This document shows positions 56,991 to 64,000 of a stretch of 64,000 bases of DNA, in pieces. The stretch spans positions 2,434,501 through 2,498,500 of the forward strand of contig NZ_JAIWOU010000001.1 in assembly GCF_021295395.1 (NCBI RefSeq), in the 5' to 3' direction. The notes beneath the pieces are model-generated. The model made no database searches. It was not told the DNA's origin and was given only the letters and a program-made list of their open reading frames with translations. The position numbers were made by a program, and so were the translations under genes. This DNA is from Komagataeibacter sp. FNDCR2. GTDB taxonomy: Bacteria > Pseudomonadota > Alphaproteobacteria > Acetobacterales > Acetobacteraceae. Position 1 is the stretch's first letter, and the number at the start of each line of letters is the position of its first letter.

Positions 56991-58489
56991 GTGTTGCGAT
57001 CACGATCGGGGAACGGCGCGGGGCCATTGCTGGGGATGCCCCGGTAACGATGGATCTGGCTGAACTGCTGTCCACCCGCCTGCTGGTGCAGGGGAATTCC
57101 GGCTCGGGCAAGTCCCACCTGCTGCGCCGCCTGCTGGAGCAGTCGGCCCGGACGGTGCAGCAGGCGATCATCGACCCGGAGGGCGATTTCGTCAGCCTGG
57201 CCGAGCGGTACGGCCATCTGGTCATTGACGCCGCCGAGCATACCGAAGCCGCGTTGCAGGCGGCGGGGGAGCGCATGCGCGTGCATCGCGCCTCGGTCGT
57301 ACTGAATCTGGAGGGCGTGGACGCGGATGTGCAGATGCGCCGTGCCGCGGCCTTTCTGGGTGGTATGTTCGAAGTGCAGCGGGATTACTGGTACCCCGTG
57401 CTGGTGGTGGTGGATGAGGCCCAGCTTTTCGCCCCCGCCGCCGCGGGCGAGGTGACGGATGAAGCGCGCCGGGCCTCGCTGGGCGCCATGACCAATCTCA
57501 TGTGCCGGGGGCGCAAGCGTGGCCTGGCGGGTGTGATCGCCACCCAGCGCCTGGCCAAGCTGGCCAAGAATGTCGCCGCCGAGGCCTCGAACTTCCTCAT
57601 GGGGCGTACCTTTCTCGATATCGACATGCTGCGCGCGGCGGACCTGCTGGGCATGGAACGGCGGCAGGCGGAAAGTTTCCGGGATCTGGAGCGCGGCTAT
57701 TTCGTGGCCCTTGGCCCGGCGGTATGCCGCAGGCCGCTCACGGTGAAGATCGGCCCGGTCGAGACCGAGAGCCGTTCGGCCGGTCCCAGCCTCATGCCGT
57801 TCGAGCCGCTGCCCGCGGGCGACGAGATGCGCGAACTCATCCTGACCCCGGTGCCCGAGCGTGAGATCCCGGCGCGGCCCGTGCGGAATTTCAGCCCGCC
57901 GCCCGATATCCTCGCTCAGCTTGCCGCCCATGCCGAAACCACGATGGCGGACCCCGTGGCCGAGGACCCGGAACCGGCCCCCGTGGACGCCGCCGCGCAG
58001 AAGCTGCGTTTTGTCGAGATCCTGACCGACATCCTGCGCGATGAAGATGCGGGCTTCCGCCCTGCCCATGTGCTGTATCAGGATTTTCTTGTCCGCTGCC
58101 GGATCGAGGGCATGGGCCGGGACGCGCTGGACATGCCGCGTTTCCGCCGCCTGCTTGCCGTGGCCAAGGCGGGGGTGGACACCCAGACGGCACAGAGTGA
58201 GCAGTGGCGGCAGGCCGAACAGATGGCCGGGGCGCTGCCCGATGACATGCAGGGTATTTTCCTGCTCATTGCGCATGCGGCGATCCAGGCCCAGCCCTGC
58301 CCGCCCGACAGCGTGATCGCCCGGACCTATGGCACCCATTCACTGGGTCGCGCCCGGCGGCAACTGGCCTATCTGGAGGAGCAGAACATGATCGTGCTGC
58401 GCCATGACGGGCTGGGGCGACGGAGTGCCGCGATCATCGGCCCCGGCTGGGAAACGGCCCCCGCCATGCCCGATGGCCCCGGAGCCTGA
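56987..58489 (+). CDS. HerA/DUF87-type ATPase
   Basis: 500 residues from ATG 56987. The Walker A is VQGNSGSGKSHLLRRLL, Walker B VLVVVDEAQLFAP, followed by a sensor-like GVIATQRLAKLAKNVAAEASNFLMGRT typical of HerA-like translocases. The C-terminal ~200 residues are a separate helical region. HerA proteins form hexamers, often with the nuclease NurA or in defence systems, but no nuclease lies near. It could also be a cell-division-type or repair ATPase. It is coupled to the flavoprotein gene, and a hairpin repeat and terminator follow. Confidence 0.8.
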   Translation: MSVAITIGERRGAIAGDAPVTMDLAELLSTRLLVQGNSGSGKSHLLRRLLEQSARTVQQAIIDPEGDFVSLAERYGHLVIDAAEHTEAALQAAGERMRVHRASVVLNLEGVDADVQMRRAAAFLGGMFEVQRDYWYPVLVVVDEAQLFAPAAAGEVTDEARRASLGAMTNLMCRGRKRGLAGVIATQRLAKLAKNVAAEASNFLMGRTFLDIDMLRAADLLGMERRQAESFRDLERGYFVALGPAVCRRPLTVKIGPVETESRSAGPSLMPFEPLPAGDEMRELILTPVPEREIPARPVRNFSPPPDILAQLAAHAETTMADPVAEDPEPAPVDAAAQKLRFVEILTDILRDEDAGFRPAHVLYQDFLVRCRIEGMGRDALDMPRFRRLLAVAKAGVDTQTAQSEQWRQAEQMAGALPDDMQGIFLLIAHAAIQAQPCPPDSVIARTYGTHSLGRARRQLAYLEEQNMIVLRHDGLGRRSAAIIGPGWETAPAMPDGPGA

Positions 58490-58515
58490 CGGTTTTCGCT
58501 GTGCAGAAAATCCTA

Positions 58516-58594
58516 AGCAAATCATAAAGAAGTTTTTGGTGAAGCTTTTTTCAAAAAGCTTCAGGGAACGCCGCCCTTTTGAAAGAAGGCGGCC
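58516..58594 (-). repeat. Double-hairpin intergenic repeat, copy 4 (best preserved)
   Basis: Two hairpins: 58541-58562 (GAAGCTTTTT/AAAAAGCTTC, 10-bp stem) and 58570-58593 (GCCGCC...GGCGGC with a T/A-rich stem), flanked by an outer tail ending GCAAATCAT. In reverse orientation this is the same string as 3094-3166. Confidence 0.75.
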
Positions 58595-58652
58595 TCCGTT
58601 CCATCCCCTGCCGGCCGGGCTGTAAAAGACCCTCGACCGCATGGTGGCCAAT

Positions 58653-58687
58653 AAAAAACCTGCCTTCTTGCGAAGGCAGGTTTTTTT
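58653..58687. terminator. Bidirectional Rho-independent terminator
   Basis: A 15-bp stem, AAAAAACCTGCCTTC with its complement, around a TTGC loop (58668-58671), with an A-run on one side and a T-run on the other. It stands between the convergent HerA-like and rne genes and can stop both transcripts. Confidence 0.9.
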
Positions 58688-58710
58688 ATTTCAGCCTGTG
58701 GGGCGCGTTA

Positions 58711-61659
58711 TCAGCGCTTCCACCAGCCGGTGCGCCGTGGTGTCGCCGGTGCGGCGTCTCCGTCACCTGACTGGGCGGGGGCTTCCGCCGTGCCTTCAGG
58801 GGCCGCCGTATCCGCCGCAGGGCTCTCGTCGTCGGCCTTGCGGCGGCGGCGGGTGCGCGTGACAGGCGTGCCGGTTGCGGCGGCGGTGGACGCCTTGCGG
58901 GTTGTGGCCCGTTTTCTGGGCGCGGGTTTTTTGGCGGCCACTTCCGGTGTTGCTTCCGGTGCGGCCTCCGCTGTTGCTTCCACAGGCGCGGTTTCGGCCG
59001 GTTCAGCCTTCTTGCGGCGCGTGGTGCGGCGCGGCTTGGGGGCTTCCTCCGTAGCAGTTGCTTCCGGTTCGGCGGCCGGAGTCGCCGTTACGGCTTCCTC
59101 CGTCGCGGCCGCCTTGCGGGTGGTGCGACGGCGGGGGGTGGCCGTCGTACCCGTTGCACGGCTTGTGGCACGCTTGCGGGCGGGCTTGGCCGGTGCCGCT
59201 TCCTCGGGGGGGGCTTCTTCCGCCACGGGGGCCTCGGCTTCAGGGGCCGGAGCTTCTTCCTGCGCGGTTTCGGCTACCTTGCGGCGCGTGGTCGTGCCAC
59301 GGGTGGCGCGACGGCGGCGCGGCTTGGGCGGCGCCTCCTCGGTGGCTTCTACCACAACCGGTTCGACTTCCGGTTCCGGTGCGGGTTCGGCCACGGGGGC
59401 AGGGGCGGCTTCGGCTTCCATGACTTCAGGGGTTTCGGCCACGCTGCCTTCCACCGGCGTACGGGTGCGACGGGTGCGGCGGCGCGGACGGCGCGGTTTC
59501 GCCGCCTCTTCCTCCGTAACCTCGACCACGACGGGTTCGGGCTGCGGCACGTCCACCACTTCATCCACCACGACTTCCGCCGGGGCGGTGGTCTGCTCGA
59601 TCACGTCGAAAATATCGATGATCGCATCGCCATACGGGTCAGCCGGGGTGGGGCCGCGATAGGTCTCGCGCGCGGTGACGGCAGCCGCCGGAACGGCGAC
59701 TTCCGCCGAGGCCTGTTCCTGCGTCTCGGCTTCGGGCTGCGCGGGCGTGGCCTGAGCCCCGTTTGTCCCGTTGCCACCACGGCGGCGACGGCGGCGGCGA
59801 CGGCGGCGATGGTCGGTGCCCGATGCGATGTCCTCGTCCTCTTCCGGTGCGCTGGCGGCTTCCGGCGTTACGCCGGCATCGGCCGCGGGCGGTTCGGTCT
59901 GGATCTGGATTTCGCGTACATGGCCGTTATCGGCAGGGGCGTGTTCGATGGCCGGGGCCTCGAAACGCGCGGTCTGCGGGCGGACGCGCTCAATGCTGCA
60001 TTCCTGCGGCTGCAGGGTGGCATCGGGGGCGAAGGCGACCTGCATCCTGTGCCGCGTCTCGATTTCCGACAGCCAGGTCCGCTTGTTGTTGAGGATGTAG
60101 AACGCGACTTCCGGCGCGACCTGAACCGAAATCTCGGCGGCCTTGCGCTGCATGCCTTCTTCCTCGATCGCGCGCAGCACGTGCAGCGCCGCGCTTTCGA
60201 TCCCGCGGATGATGCCGGTGCCCTGACAGTGCGGGCAGGGCATGAAGGAGGATTCGGCAATGGAGGGGCGCAGGCGCTGGCGCGACATTTCCAGCAGGCC
60301 GAAATGCGAAATCTGGCCAACCTGGATACGGGCGCGGTCGCTGCGCAGGGCGTCCTTCAGCTTGCGCTCGACCATGGCGTTGTGCTTGCGGCTTTCCATG
60401 TCGATGAAGTCGATGACGATCAGCCCGGCCAGATCGCGCAGGCGGAGCTGGCGGGCCACTTCCTCGGCGGCTTCGAGGTTGGTGCGCAGCGCCGTTTCCT
60501 CGATATTGCGCTCACGCGTGGCGCGGCCGGAGTTGACGTCGATCGCGACCAGCGCCTCGGTCTGGTTGATGACCAGATAACCACCGGACTTGAGCTGTAC
60601 GGACGGCGACAGCATGGAATCCAGCAGTCCCTCCACCTGGTAGTGGGAGAACAGCGTCTGTTCGTGATCCTGCCACAGGCGCACCTTCTGCGCGTTCTGC
60701 GGCATGAGCATGCGCATGAATTCGCGCGCGGATTTCCAGCCCGGTTCGCCGTCAATCAGGATTTCACCGACCTCACGCGTGTAGATGTCGCGGATCGCGC
60801 GCTTGATCAGGCTCGCTTCCTCATAGATCAGCGCGGGGGCGACCGATTCAAGCGTATGCTGGCGGATGTCGTCCCACAGGCGCAGCAGGTATTCGCAATC
60901 CCGCATGACCTCGGCGCGGGGGCGCTGGGCGCCCGCGGTGCGCACGATCATGGCCATGCCGCGCGGGATCTGGAGTTCGGTAATGATGTCGCGCAGGCGG
61001 CGACGATCCGCGACCGAGGTGATCTTGCGCGAGACCCCGCCGCCACGCAGCGAATTGGGCATGAGCACGCAGTAGCGGCCCGCCAGCGAGATATAGGTGG
61101 TCAGCGCCGCGCCCTTGTTGCCGCGCTCTTCCTTGACCACCTGCACCAGCAGGACCTGGCGGCGGCGGATGACCTCCTGAATCTTGTAGTTGCGCAGGAA
61201 GCGCGCGATGCGGCGCTGGGCCTGGGCCTCGTCGCCGGTATCGTTCTCGCCGCCCACGGTTTCGGGTTCGTCGCCTTCCTCGTCGGTGGGGGCGTCGCCT
61301 TCCTCGGCGCGGGGGGCGGGGGCTTCGTCTTCCTCGTCATCGCGGGCGCGGCGTTCTTCTTCCGCGCGGCGTTCCTCCTCCTGTAGCGCGAGCAGCTTTT
61401 CGCGGTCGGCTACGGGGATCTGGTAATAGTCGGGATGGATTTCACTGAAGGCGAGGAAGCCGTGGCGGTTGCCGCCATAATCCACGAACGCGGCCTGAAG
61501 GCTGGGTTCAACACGGATAACCTTGGCAAGATAGATATTGCCCTTCAGCTGCTTTTTGGATGCAGCCTCGACATCGTAATCTTCAAGGTGGTTACCATCC
61601 ATCACGACCACGCGGGTTTCTTCCGCGTGGGTCGTGTCGATCAGCATGCGTTTGCTCAT
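58711..61659 (-). CDS. rne: Ribonuclease E
   Basis: 982 residues from ATG 61659 (MSKRMLIDTTHAEETRVVVM). An S1 domain (KGNIYLAKVIRVEPSLQAAFVDYG) with an acidic, low-complexity insert (residues ~90-150, Glu/Asp-rich) precedes the 5'-sensor and the DNase I-like catalytic core with Asp in VAIDVNSGRAT and IVIDFIDM, and the zinc-link CPHCQGTG. The last ~400 residues are very rich in Ala, Glu, Pro, Arg and Thr with repeats of TRRK and EEAP, the disordered degradosome-binding arm. It starts RNA decay and processes rRNA and tRNA. Confidence 0.96.
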   Translation of the reverse strand: MSKRMLIDTTHAEETRVVVMDGNHLEDYDVEAASKKQLKGNIYLAKVIRVEPSLQAAFVDYGGNRHGFLAFSEIHPDYYQIPVADREKLLALQEEERRAEEERRARDDEEDEAPAPRAEEGDAPTDEEGDEPETVGGENDTGDEAQAQRRIARFLRNYKIQEVIRRRQVLLVQVVKEERGNKGAALTTYISLAGRYCVLMPNSLRGGGVSRKITSVADRRRLRDIITELQIPRGMAMIVRTAGAQRPRAEVMRDCEYLLRLWDDIRQHTLESVAPALIYEEASLIKRAIRDIYTREVGEILIDGEPGWKSAREFMRMLMPQNAQKVRLWQDHEQTLFSHYQVEGLLDSMLSPSVQLKSGGYLVINQTEALVAIDVNSGRATRERNIEETALRTNLEAAEEVARQLRLRDLAGLIVIDFIDMESRKHNAMVERKLKDALRSDRARIQVGQISHFGLLEMSRQRLRPSIAESSFMPCPHCQGTGIIRGIESAALHVLRAIEEEGMQRKAAEISVQVAPEVAFYILNNKRTWLSEIETRHRMQVAFAPDATLQPQECSIERVRPQTARFEAPAIEHAPADNGHVREIQIQTEPPAADAGVTPEAASAPEEDEDIASGTDHRRRRRRRRRRGGNGTNGAQATPAQPEAETQEQASAEVAVPAAAVTARETYRGPTPADPYGDAIIDIFDVIEQTTAPAEVVVDEVVDVPQPEPVVVEVTEEEAAKPRRPRRRTRRTRTPVEGSVAETPEVMEAEAAPAPVAEPAPEPEVEPVVVEATEEAPPKPRRRRATRGTTTRRKVAETAQEEAPAPEAEAPVAEEAPPEEAAPAKPARKRATSRATGTTATPRRRTTRKAAATEEAVTATPAAEPEATATEEAPKPRRTTRRKKAEPAETAPVEATAEAAPEATPEVAAKKPAPRKRATTRKASTAAATGTPVTRTRRRRKADDESPAADTAAPEGTAEAPAQSGDGDAAPATPRRTGWWKR

Positions 61660-62320
61660 TAATAGGCGCGCTCCGGTATGTCGCGTTCCCGCATCCGGGC
61701 TGCGCGCGCGATCCGTGGCGGCAGGAGGGAGCGGAGGAACGGACAGAAACATGATGGAAAAAAGTGCGACCGGACCCGGATGGAACACCCCCGCGCGGCG
61801 CGCGGACGGACGGCGCATGCCCACCGGCCCGATGCGGCATGGCGCCGCCCGTGGCCGGGCATGGTGTCATCGCATGTGCGCAAGAAGCCCGCGTGGTGTC
61901 CAATCCATCCTCGGTCATGACTGGGGGAGGGCGCGGCCCGGCCTGATTGCCGGGGCGGGGCCTCCGTATCGACTGGTCTGTCATCCGGTTTCCCGTCGAT
62001 AGGGAACACCGGCGCGGCTGCCACAGGTCGTGCGCCGCAAGAGCCCCCACGCCGTGGCGTGGCCGGAAATGTCCGGTAAGCATCTGCCGCGCATGCATGG
62101 TGCATGCCGGATGGAGTAAATCATGCCCGCGGGCATCCCGCCGTTTCGGACATGCCCAAAAGGGGCAGCCGGATGCAGCATGGTCCATCACGGCTGGGCA
62201 GCATGACGCAATGCACGCATTCCCGCAAGGGGTCTGTGCGTTTATCCCGCTGACGCGGGTTGCGTACGGTGGTAATGACAGGAAGTTTTTCCCGCAACCG
62301 TTCAGCACGGAACCACATGC
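61660..62320. other. 661-bp divergent intergenic region between rne and the amidase gene
   Basis: Likely the long 5' UTR of rne (a known site of autoregulation in other bacteria) and the amidase promoter. I see two perfect palindromes, GCATGCA(TGG)TGCATGC at 62091-62107 and ATGCCCGCGGGCAT at 62123-62136, 16 bp apart. No protein-like reading frame stands out. Confidence 0.45.
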
Positions 62321-63244
62321 ATGACCCAAGGTCGGCCGGATGGACGTAACCCATGCCCCAGCGCGCCGGTTCTCGCGCGCCGCGCGGTGGTGACGGCGCT
62401 TGGGGTCCTGGCCCCTTCCGTGGCGCTGGCCCGGGTGGTGGCGCACGGATCCGCCCCGGCCCACGCGGTGGCGCATCATGCGGCCCCCCACGGCGCGCGC
62501 GCGCCGCTGCATGCGCCCGGCATTATCGGGCAGGCCAGGCCGCCCAGGCCGCTGGTCATGCTCGACCCCGGCCATGGCGGCAAGGACCCCGGCGCGATCG
62601 GCGTTTCCGGCACGTATGAAAAACATGTGGCGGAGGCGGCGGCTTCCGAACTCCAGCGCCAGCTTGTGGCCAGTGGCCGTTACCGCGTGGCCATGACCCG
62701 CGCCGATGACCGCTTCATTCCGCTGGAGGGGCGGGTGGACATCGCCCACAGCCACAAGGCGTCGCTGTTCATATCCATGCATGCCGACGCCCTGCTTGAC
62801 CGCGCGGTGCGCGGGGCCAGTGTCTATACCCTGGCCGCCAGGGCGTCGGACCGGCAGACGGCCATGCTGGCCCAGACGGAAAACAGCGCCGACCGCTATG
62901 GCGGCCCGCAGGTGCACGCGACCTCGCCCGAGGTACAGGAAATCCTCGCCAGCCTCGTAACGGAGGAAACGCGCCACGGCGCGGCCCACATGGCCAGCAC
63001 CATCGTCAGCGCATTCCGCCCGCGCGTGGGGCTGTTGCAGCATCCCTCCCGCCATGCCTCGTTCGTGGTGCTGAAATCGGCCGATATCCCCTCCGTGCTG
63101 GTGGAGATGGGGTTCATGTCCAACCATATGGATGAAGCCGCCCTGCGGCAGGCCGCCCATCGCGCCGTGGTGGCGGGCGCGATGGTGCAGGCGATCGACC
63201 ATTATTTCGCCACCGACAGCATGGTCACGCATGCGACTGGCTGA
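62321..63244 (+). CDS. N-acetylmuramoyl-L-alanine amidase (Amidase_3)
   Basis: 307 residues. An Arg-Arg pair followed by a hydrophobic run (ARRAVVTALGVLAPSVALA) suggests twin-arginine export. The amidase domain starts MLDPGHGGKDPGAIG, with zinc His, then EKHVAEAAASEL (Glu), FISMHADAL (His) and VEMGFMSNHMDE with catalytic Glu. The enzyme splits the peptide from the glycan during division, as AmiA/B/C. No AMIN domain is seen before the catalytic part. It is divergent from rne. Confidence 0.9.
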   Translation: MTQGRPDGRNPCPSAPVLARRAVVTALGVLAPSVALARVVAHGSAPAHAVAHHAAPHGARAPLHAPGIIGQARPPRPLVMLDPGHGGKDPGAIGVSGTYEKHVAEAAASELQRQLVASGRYRVAMTRADDRFIPLEGRVDIAHSHKASLFISMHADALLDRAVRGASVYTLAARASDRQTAMLAQTENSADRYGGPQVHATSPEVQEILASLVTEETRHGAAHMASTIVSAFRPRVGLLQHPSRHASFVVLKSADIPSVLVEMGFMSNHMDEAALRQAAHRAVVAGAMVQAIDHYFATDSMVTHATG

Positions 63245-63288
63245 AGGCGGGCGGACGCGCGGCATTCATGCGCCCGCGCGTTTTACGG

Positions 63289-63316
63289 TTGCAATCACTC
63301 ACCCCCGCTGTATTGT
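63289..63316 (+). promoter_or_regulatory. Candidate sigma-70 promoter of the leuA leader
   Basis: TTGCAA (63289-63294) and TATTGT (63311-63316) are 16 bp apart. Transcription would begin at about 63322-63325, that is, at or next to the leader ATG at 63324. Confidence 0.5.
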
Positions 63317-63323
63317 GCGCGCC

Positions 63324-63434
63324 ATGGTAACGACAACGCACATCGCGGGAACCGGGTCGGGCGCATGCGCGCGCCTGTCCGCGCGCGCCTGTGCCGGTGC
63401 CGGGCTTCTTCGTCTTCGACTTATCCGCCCCTGA
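63324..63434 (+). CDS. Putative leucine leader peptide of leuA (36 codons)
   Basis: A short frame MVTTTHIAGTGSG...GLLRLRLIRP ends 141 bp before leuA. Four of its last nine codons are Leu, and all four are CTT (63405, 63408, 63414, 63420), a codon rare in this GC-rich genome; isoleucine follows. Clustered rare Leu codons just before the stop are the hallmark of leucine attenuators, where ribosome stalling controls downstream folding. There is no clear ribosome site, but the promoter places the transcript start at the ATG, so it may be translated leaderless, as reported for trpL in Sinorhizobium. Confidence 0.7.
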   Translation: MVTTTHIAGTGSGACARLSARACAGAGLLRLRLIRP

Positions 63435-63440
63435 GCGACC

Positions 63441-63495
63441 ACGGCCGGCCTGCGCCGGTGCGCCCAGGGGACTGATCGGACCGGCTGGCCGGTTC
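63441..63495 (+). promoter_or_regulatory. Candidate attenuator structures before leuA
   Basis: A hairpin at 63478-63495 (GGACCGG/CCGGTTC, loop CTGG) and an earlier GGCCGGCC stretch (63443-63450) that can pair with GGCTGGCC (63483-63490) give mutually exclusive folds. No U-tract follows, so termination might be Rho-dependent or the switch might act on translation. Confidence 0.4.
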
Positions 63496-63575
63496 ACGAA
63501 CACGAATTGAACAAGATGGGGCACGCCGCCGTGTCACCCGCCCGTTCCACATCCGGATATGTCCGAGGTAGTACC

Positions 63576-64000
63576 ATGAGCATCAATCACCCCTCCTTTG
63601 GCCGCATGGACGCGAACCGCGTCATCATTTTCGACACCACCCTGCGTGATGGCGAACAGTCTCCCGGCTTTTCCATGAACCTGGCCGAAAAGCTGCGCAT
63701 GGCCGAGGCGCTGGAGGAACTGGGCGTCGATGTGATGGAGGCGGGCTTTCCCGTCGCGTCGAAGGGGGATTTCGACAGCGTCCACCAGATCGCGCAGAAG
63801 ATGAAGGATACGGTGGTGTGCGCGCTGGCGCGCAGCGGTGGCAAAAACGATATCGCCAGCGCGGGCGAGGCGATCCGCCCGGCGAAGCGCGGGCGGATCC
63901 ACAACTTCATCTCCACCTCGCCGCTGCACATGAAGTACAAGCTGCGCATGGAGCCCGAAACGGTGCTGGAGGTGATCGAGGCGGGCAACCGCGCCGCGCG
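63576..64000 (+). CDS. leuA: 2-isopropylmalate synthase, N-terminal part (3' end outside window)
   Basis: The first 141 codons are in the window, from ATG 63576. [20 protein letters not shown] has the catalytic Arg-Asp and metal Asp of the HMGL-like barrel, and [14 protein letters not shown] follows. It condenses acetyl-CoA with 2-oxoisovalerate in the first step of leucine synthesis. The regulatory C-terminal domain is not visible. The presence of a leader with Leu codons supports control by leucine supply. Confidence 0.95.
   Translation, partial: MSINHPSFGRMDANRVIIFDTTLRDGEQSPGFSMNLAEKLRMAEALEELGVDVMEAGFPVASKGDFDSVHQIAQKMKDTVVCALARSGGKNDIASAGEAIRPAKRGRIHNFISTSPLHMKYKLRMEPETVLEVIEAGNRAA

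Noticed and set aside
56477-58339. Long antisense frame opposite the flavoprotein and HerA-like genes
   Set aside because: Same shadow composition; no ribosome site or similarity.
59809-61386. Long plus-strand frame opposite rne
   Set aside because: Mirror of the repetitive RNase E coding sequence; no domain.
63478-63495. Calling a Rho-independent terminator in the leuA leader
   Set aside because: The hairpin has no following U-run, so only a regulatory structure is claimed.

Overview
The window reads as chromosomal DNA of an acetic acid bacterium (Acetobacteraceae, most like Komagataeibacter or Gluconacetobacter). The genome is GC-rich, genes are tightly packed with many ATGA stop/start overlaps, and the protein set is alphaproteobacterial (DUF1489, DUF3576, DUF4186, a COG2509 dehydrogenase, an RNase E with a long Ala/Glu/Pro tail). 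The genus is inferred from overall protein character. No insertion sequence, prophage or CRISPR array was seen; almost everything is housekeeping or envelope function.

Layout. 1-3093: end of a bacterial alpha-2-macroglobulin and its partner PbpC. 3260-3565: tRNA-Arg(CCU) split by a 229-nt group I intron. 3641-8769 (minus): DUF3576 lipoprotein, leuS, lptE, holA. 8997-11036: a GH3-like protein lacking the family's active-site motifs. 11044-20996 (minus): yggS, kup, hemW, nucleoside hydrolase, DUF1489 and a lytic transglycosylase, interrupted by a tandem duplication of 3,224 bp that gives two kup genes and an in-frame HemW-YggS chimera. 21067-26034: rsmB, rpe, a heparinase II/III-like protein and a glycosyltransferase. 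26094-30848: mostly minus-strand genes (small secreted protein, M29 peptidase, DUF4186, tyrS, hydrolase) plus a small Rieske protein.

31413-35303 is a sulfur-transfer group: two coupled cysteine desulfurases, a 2Fe-2S ferredoxin and the tRNA 2-thiouridylase MnmA. It is followed by a GST, two more glycosyltransferases and a CobW-type GTPase coupled to a WD40 protein. 40315-43845 (minus) holds a ClC antiporter and two overlapping CDF metal exporters. 44096-58489 is mainly metabolism and DNA transactions: COG2509 flavoprotein, orphan methylase, priA, xerC, proline iminopeptidase, aspartyl protease, P-II, a UbiH-type hydroxylase, cysE, a HI0933-type flavoprotein and a HerA-like ATPase. The right end has rne, an amidase, and the start of leuA behind what looks like a leucine attenuator leader.

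The strongest non-routine signals are the tRNA intron, the duplication with its chimera, the leuA leader peptide with four CTT leucine codons and a near-leaderless promoter, and a double-hairpin intergenic repeat present in about four copies.
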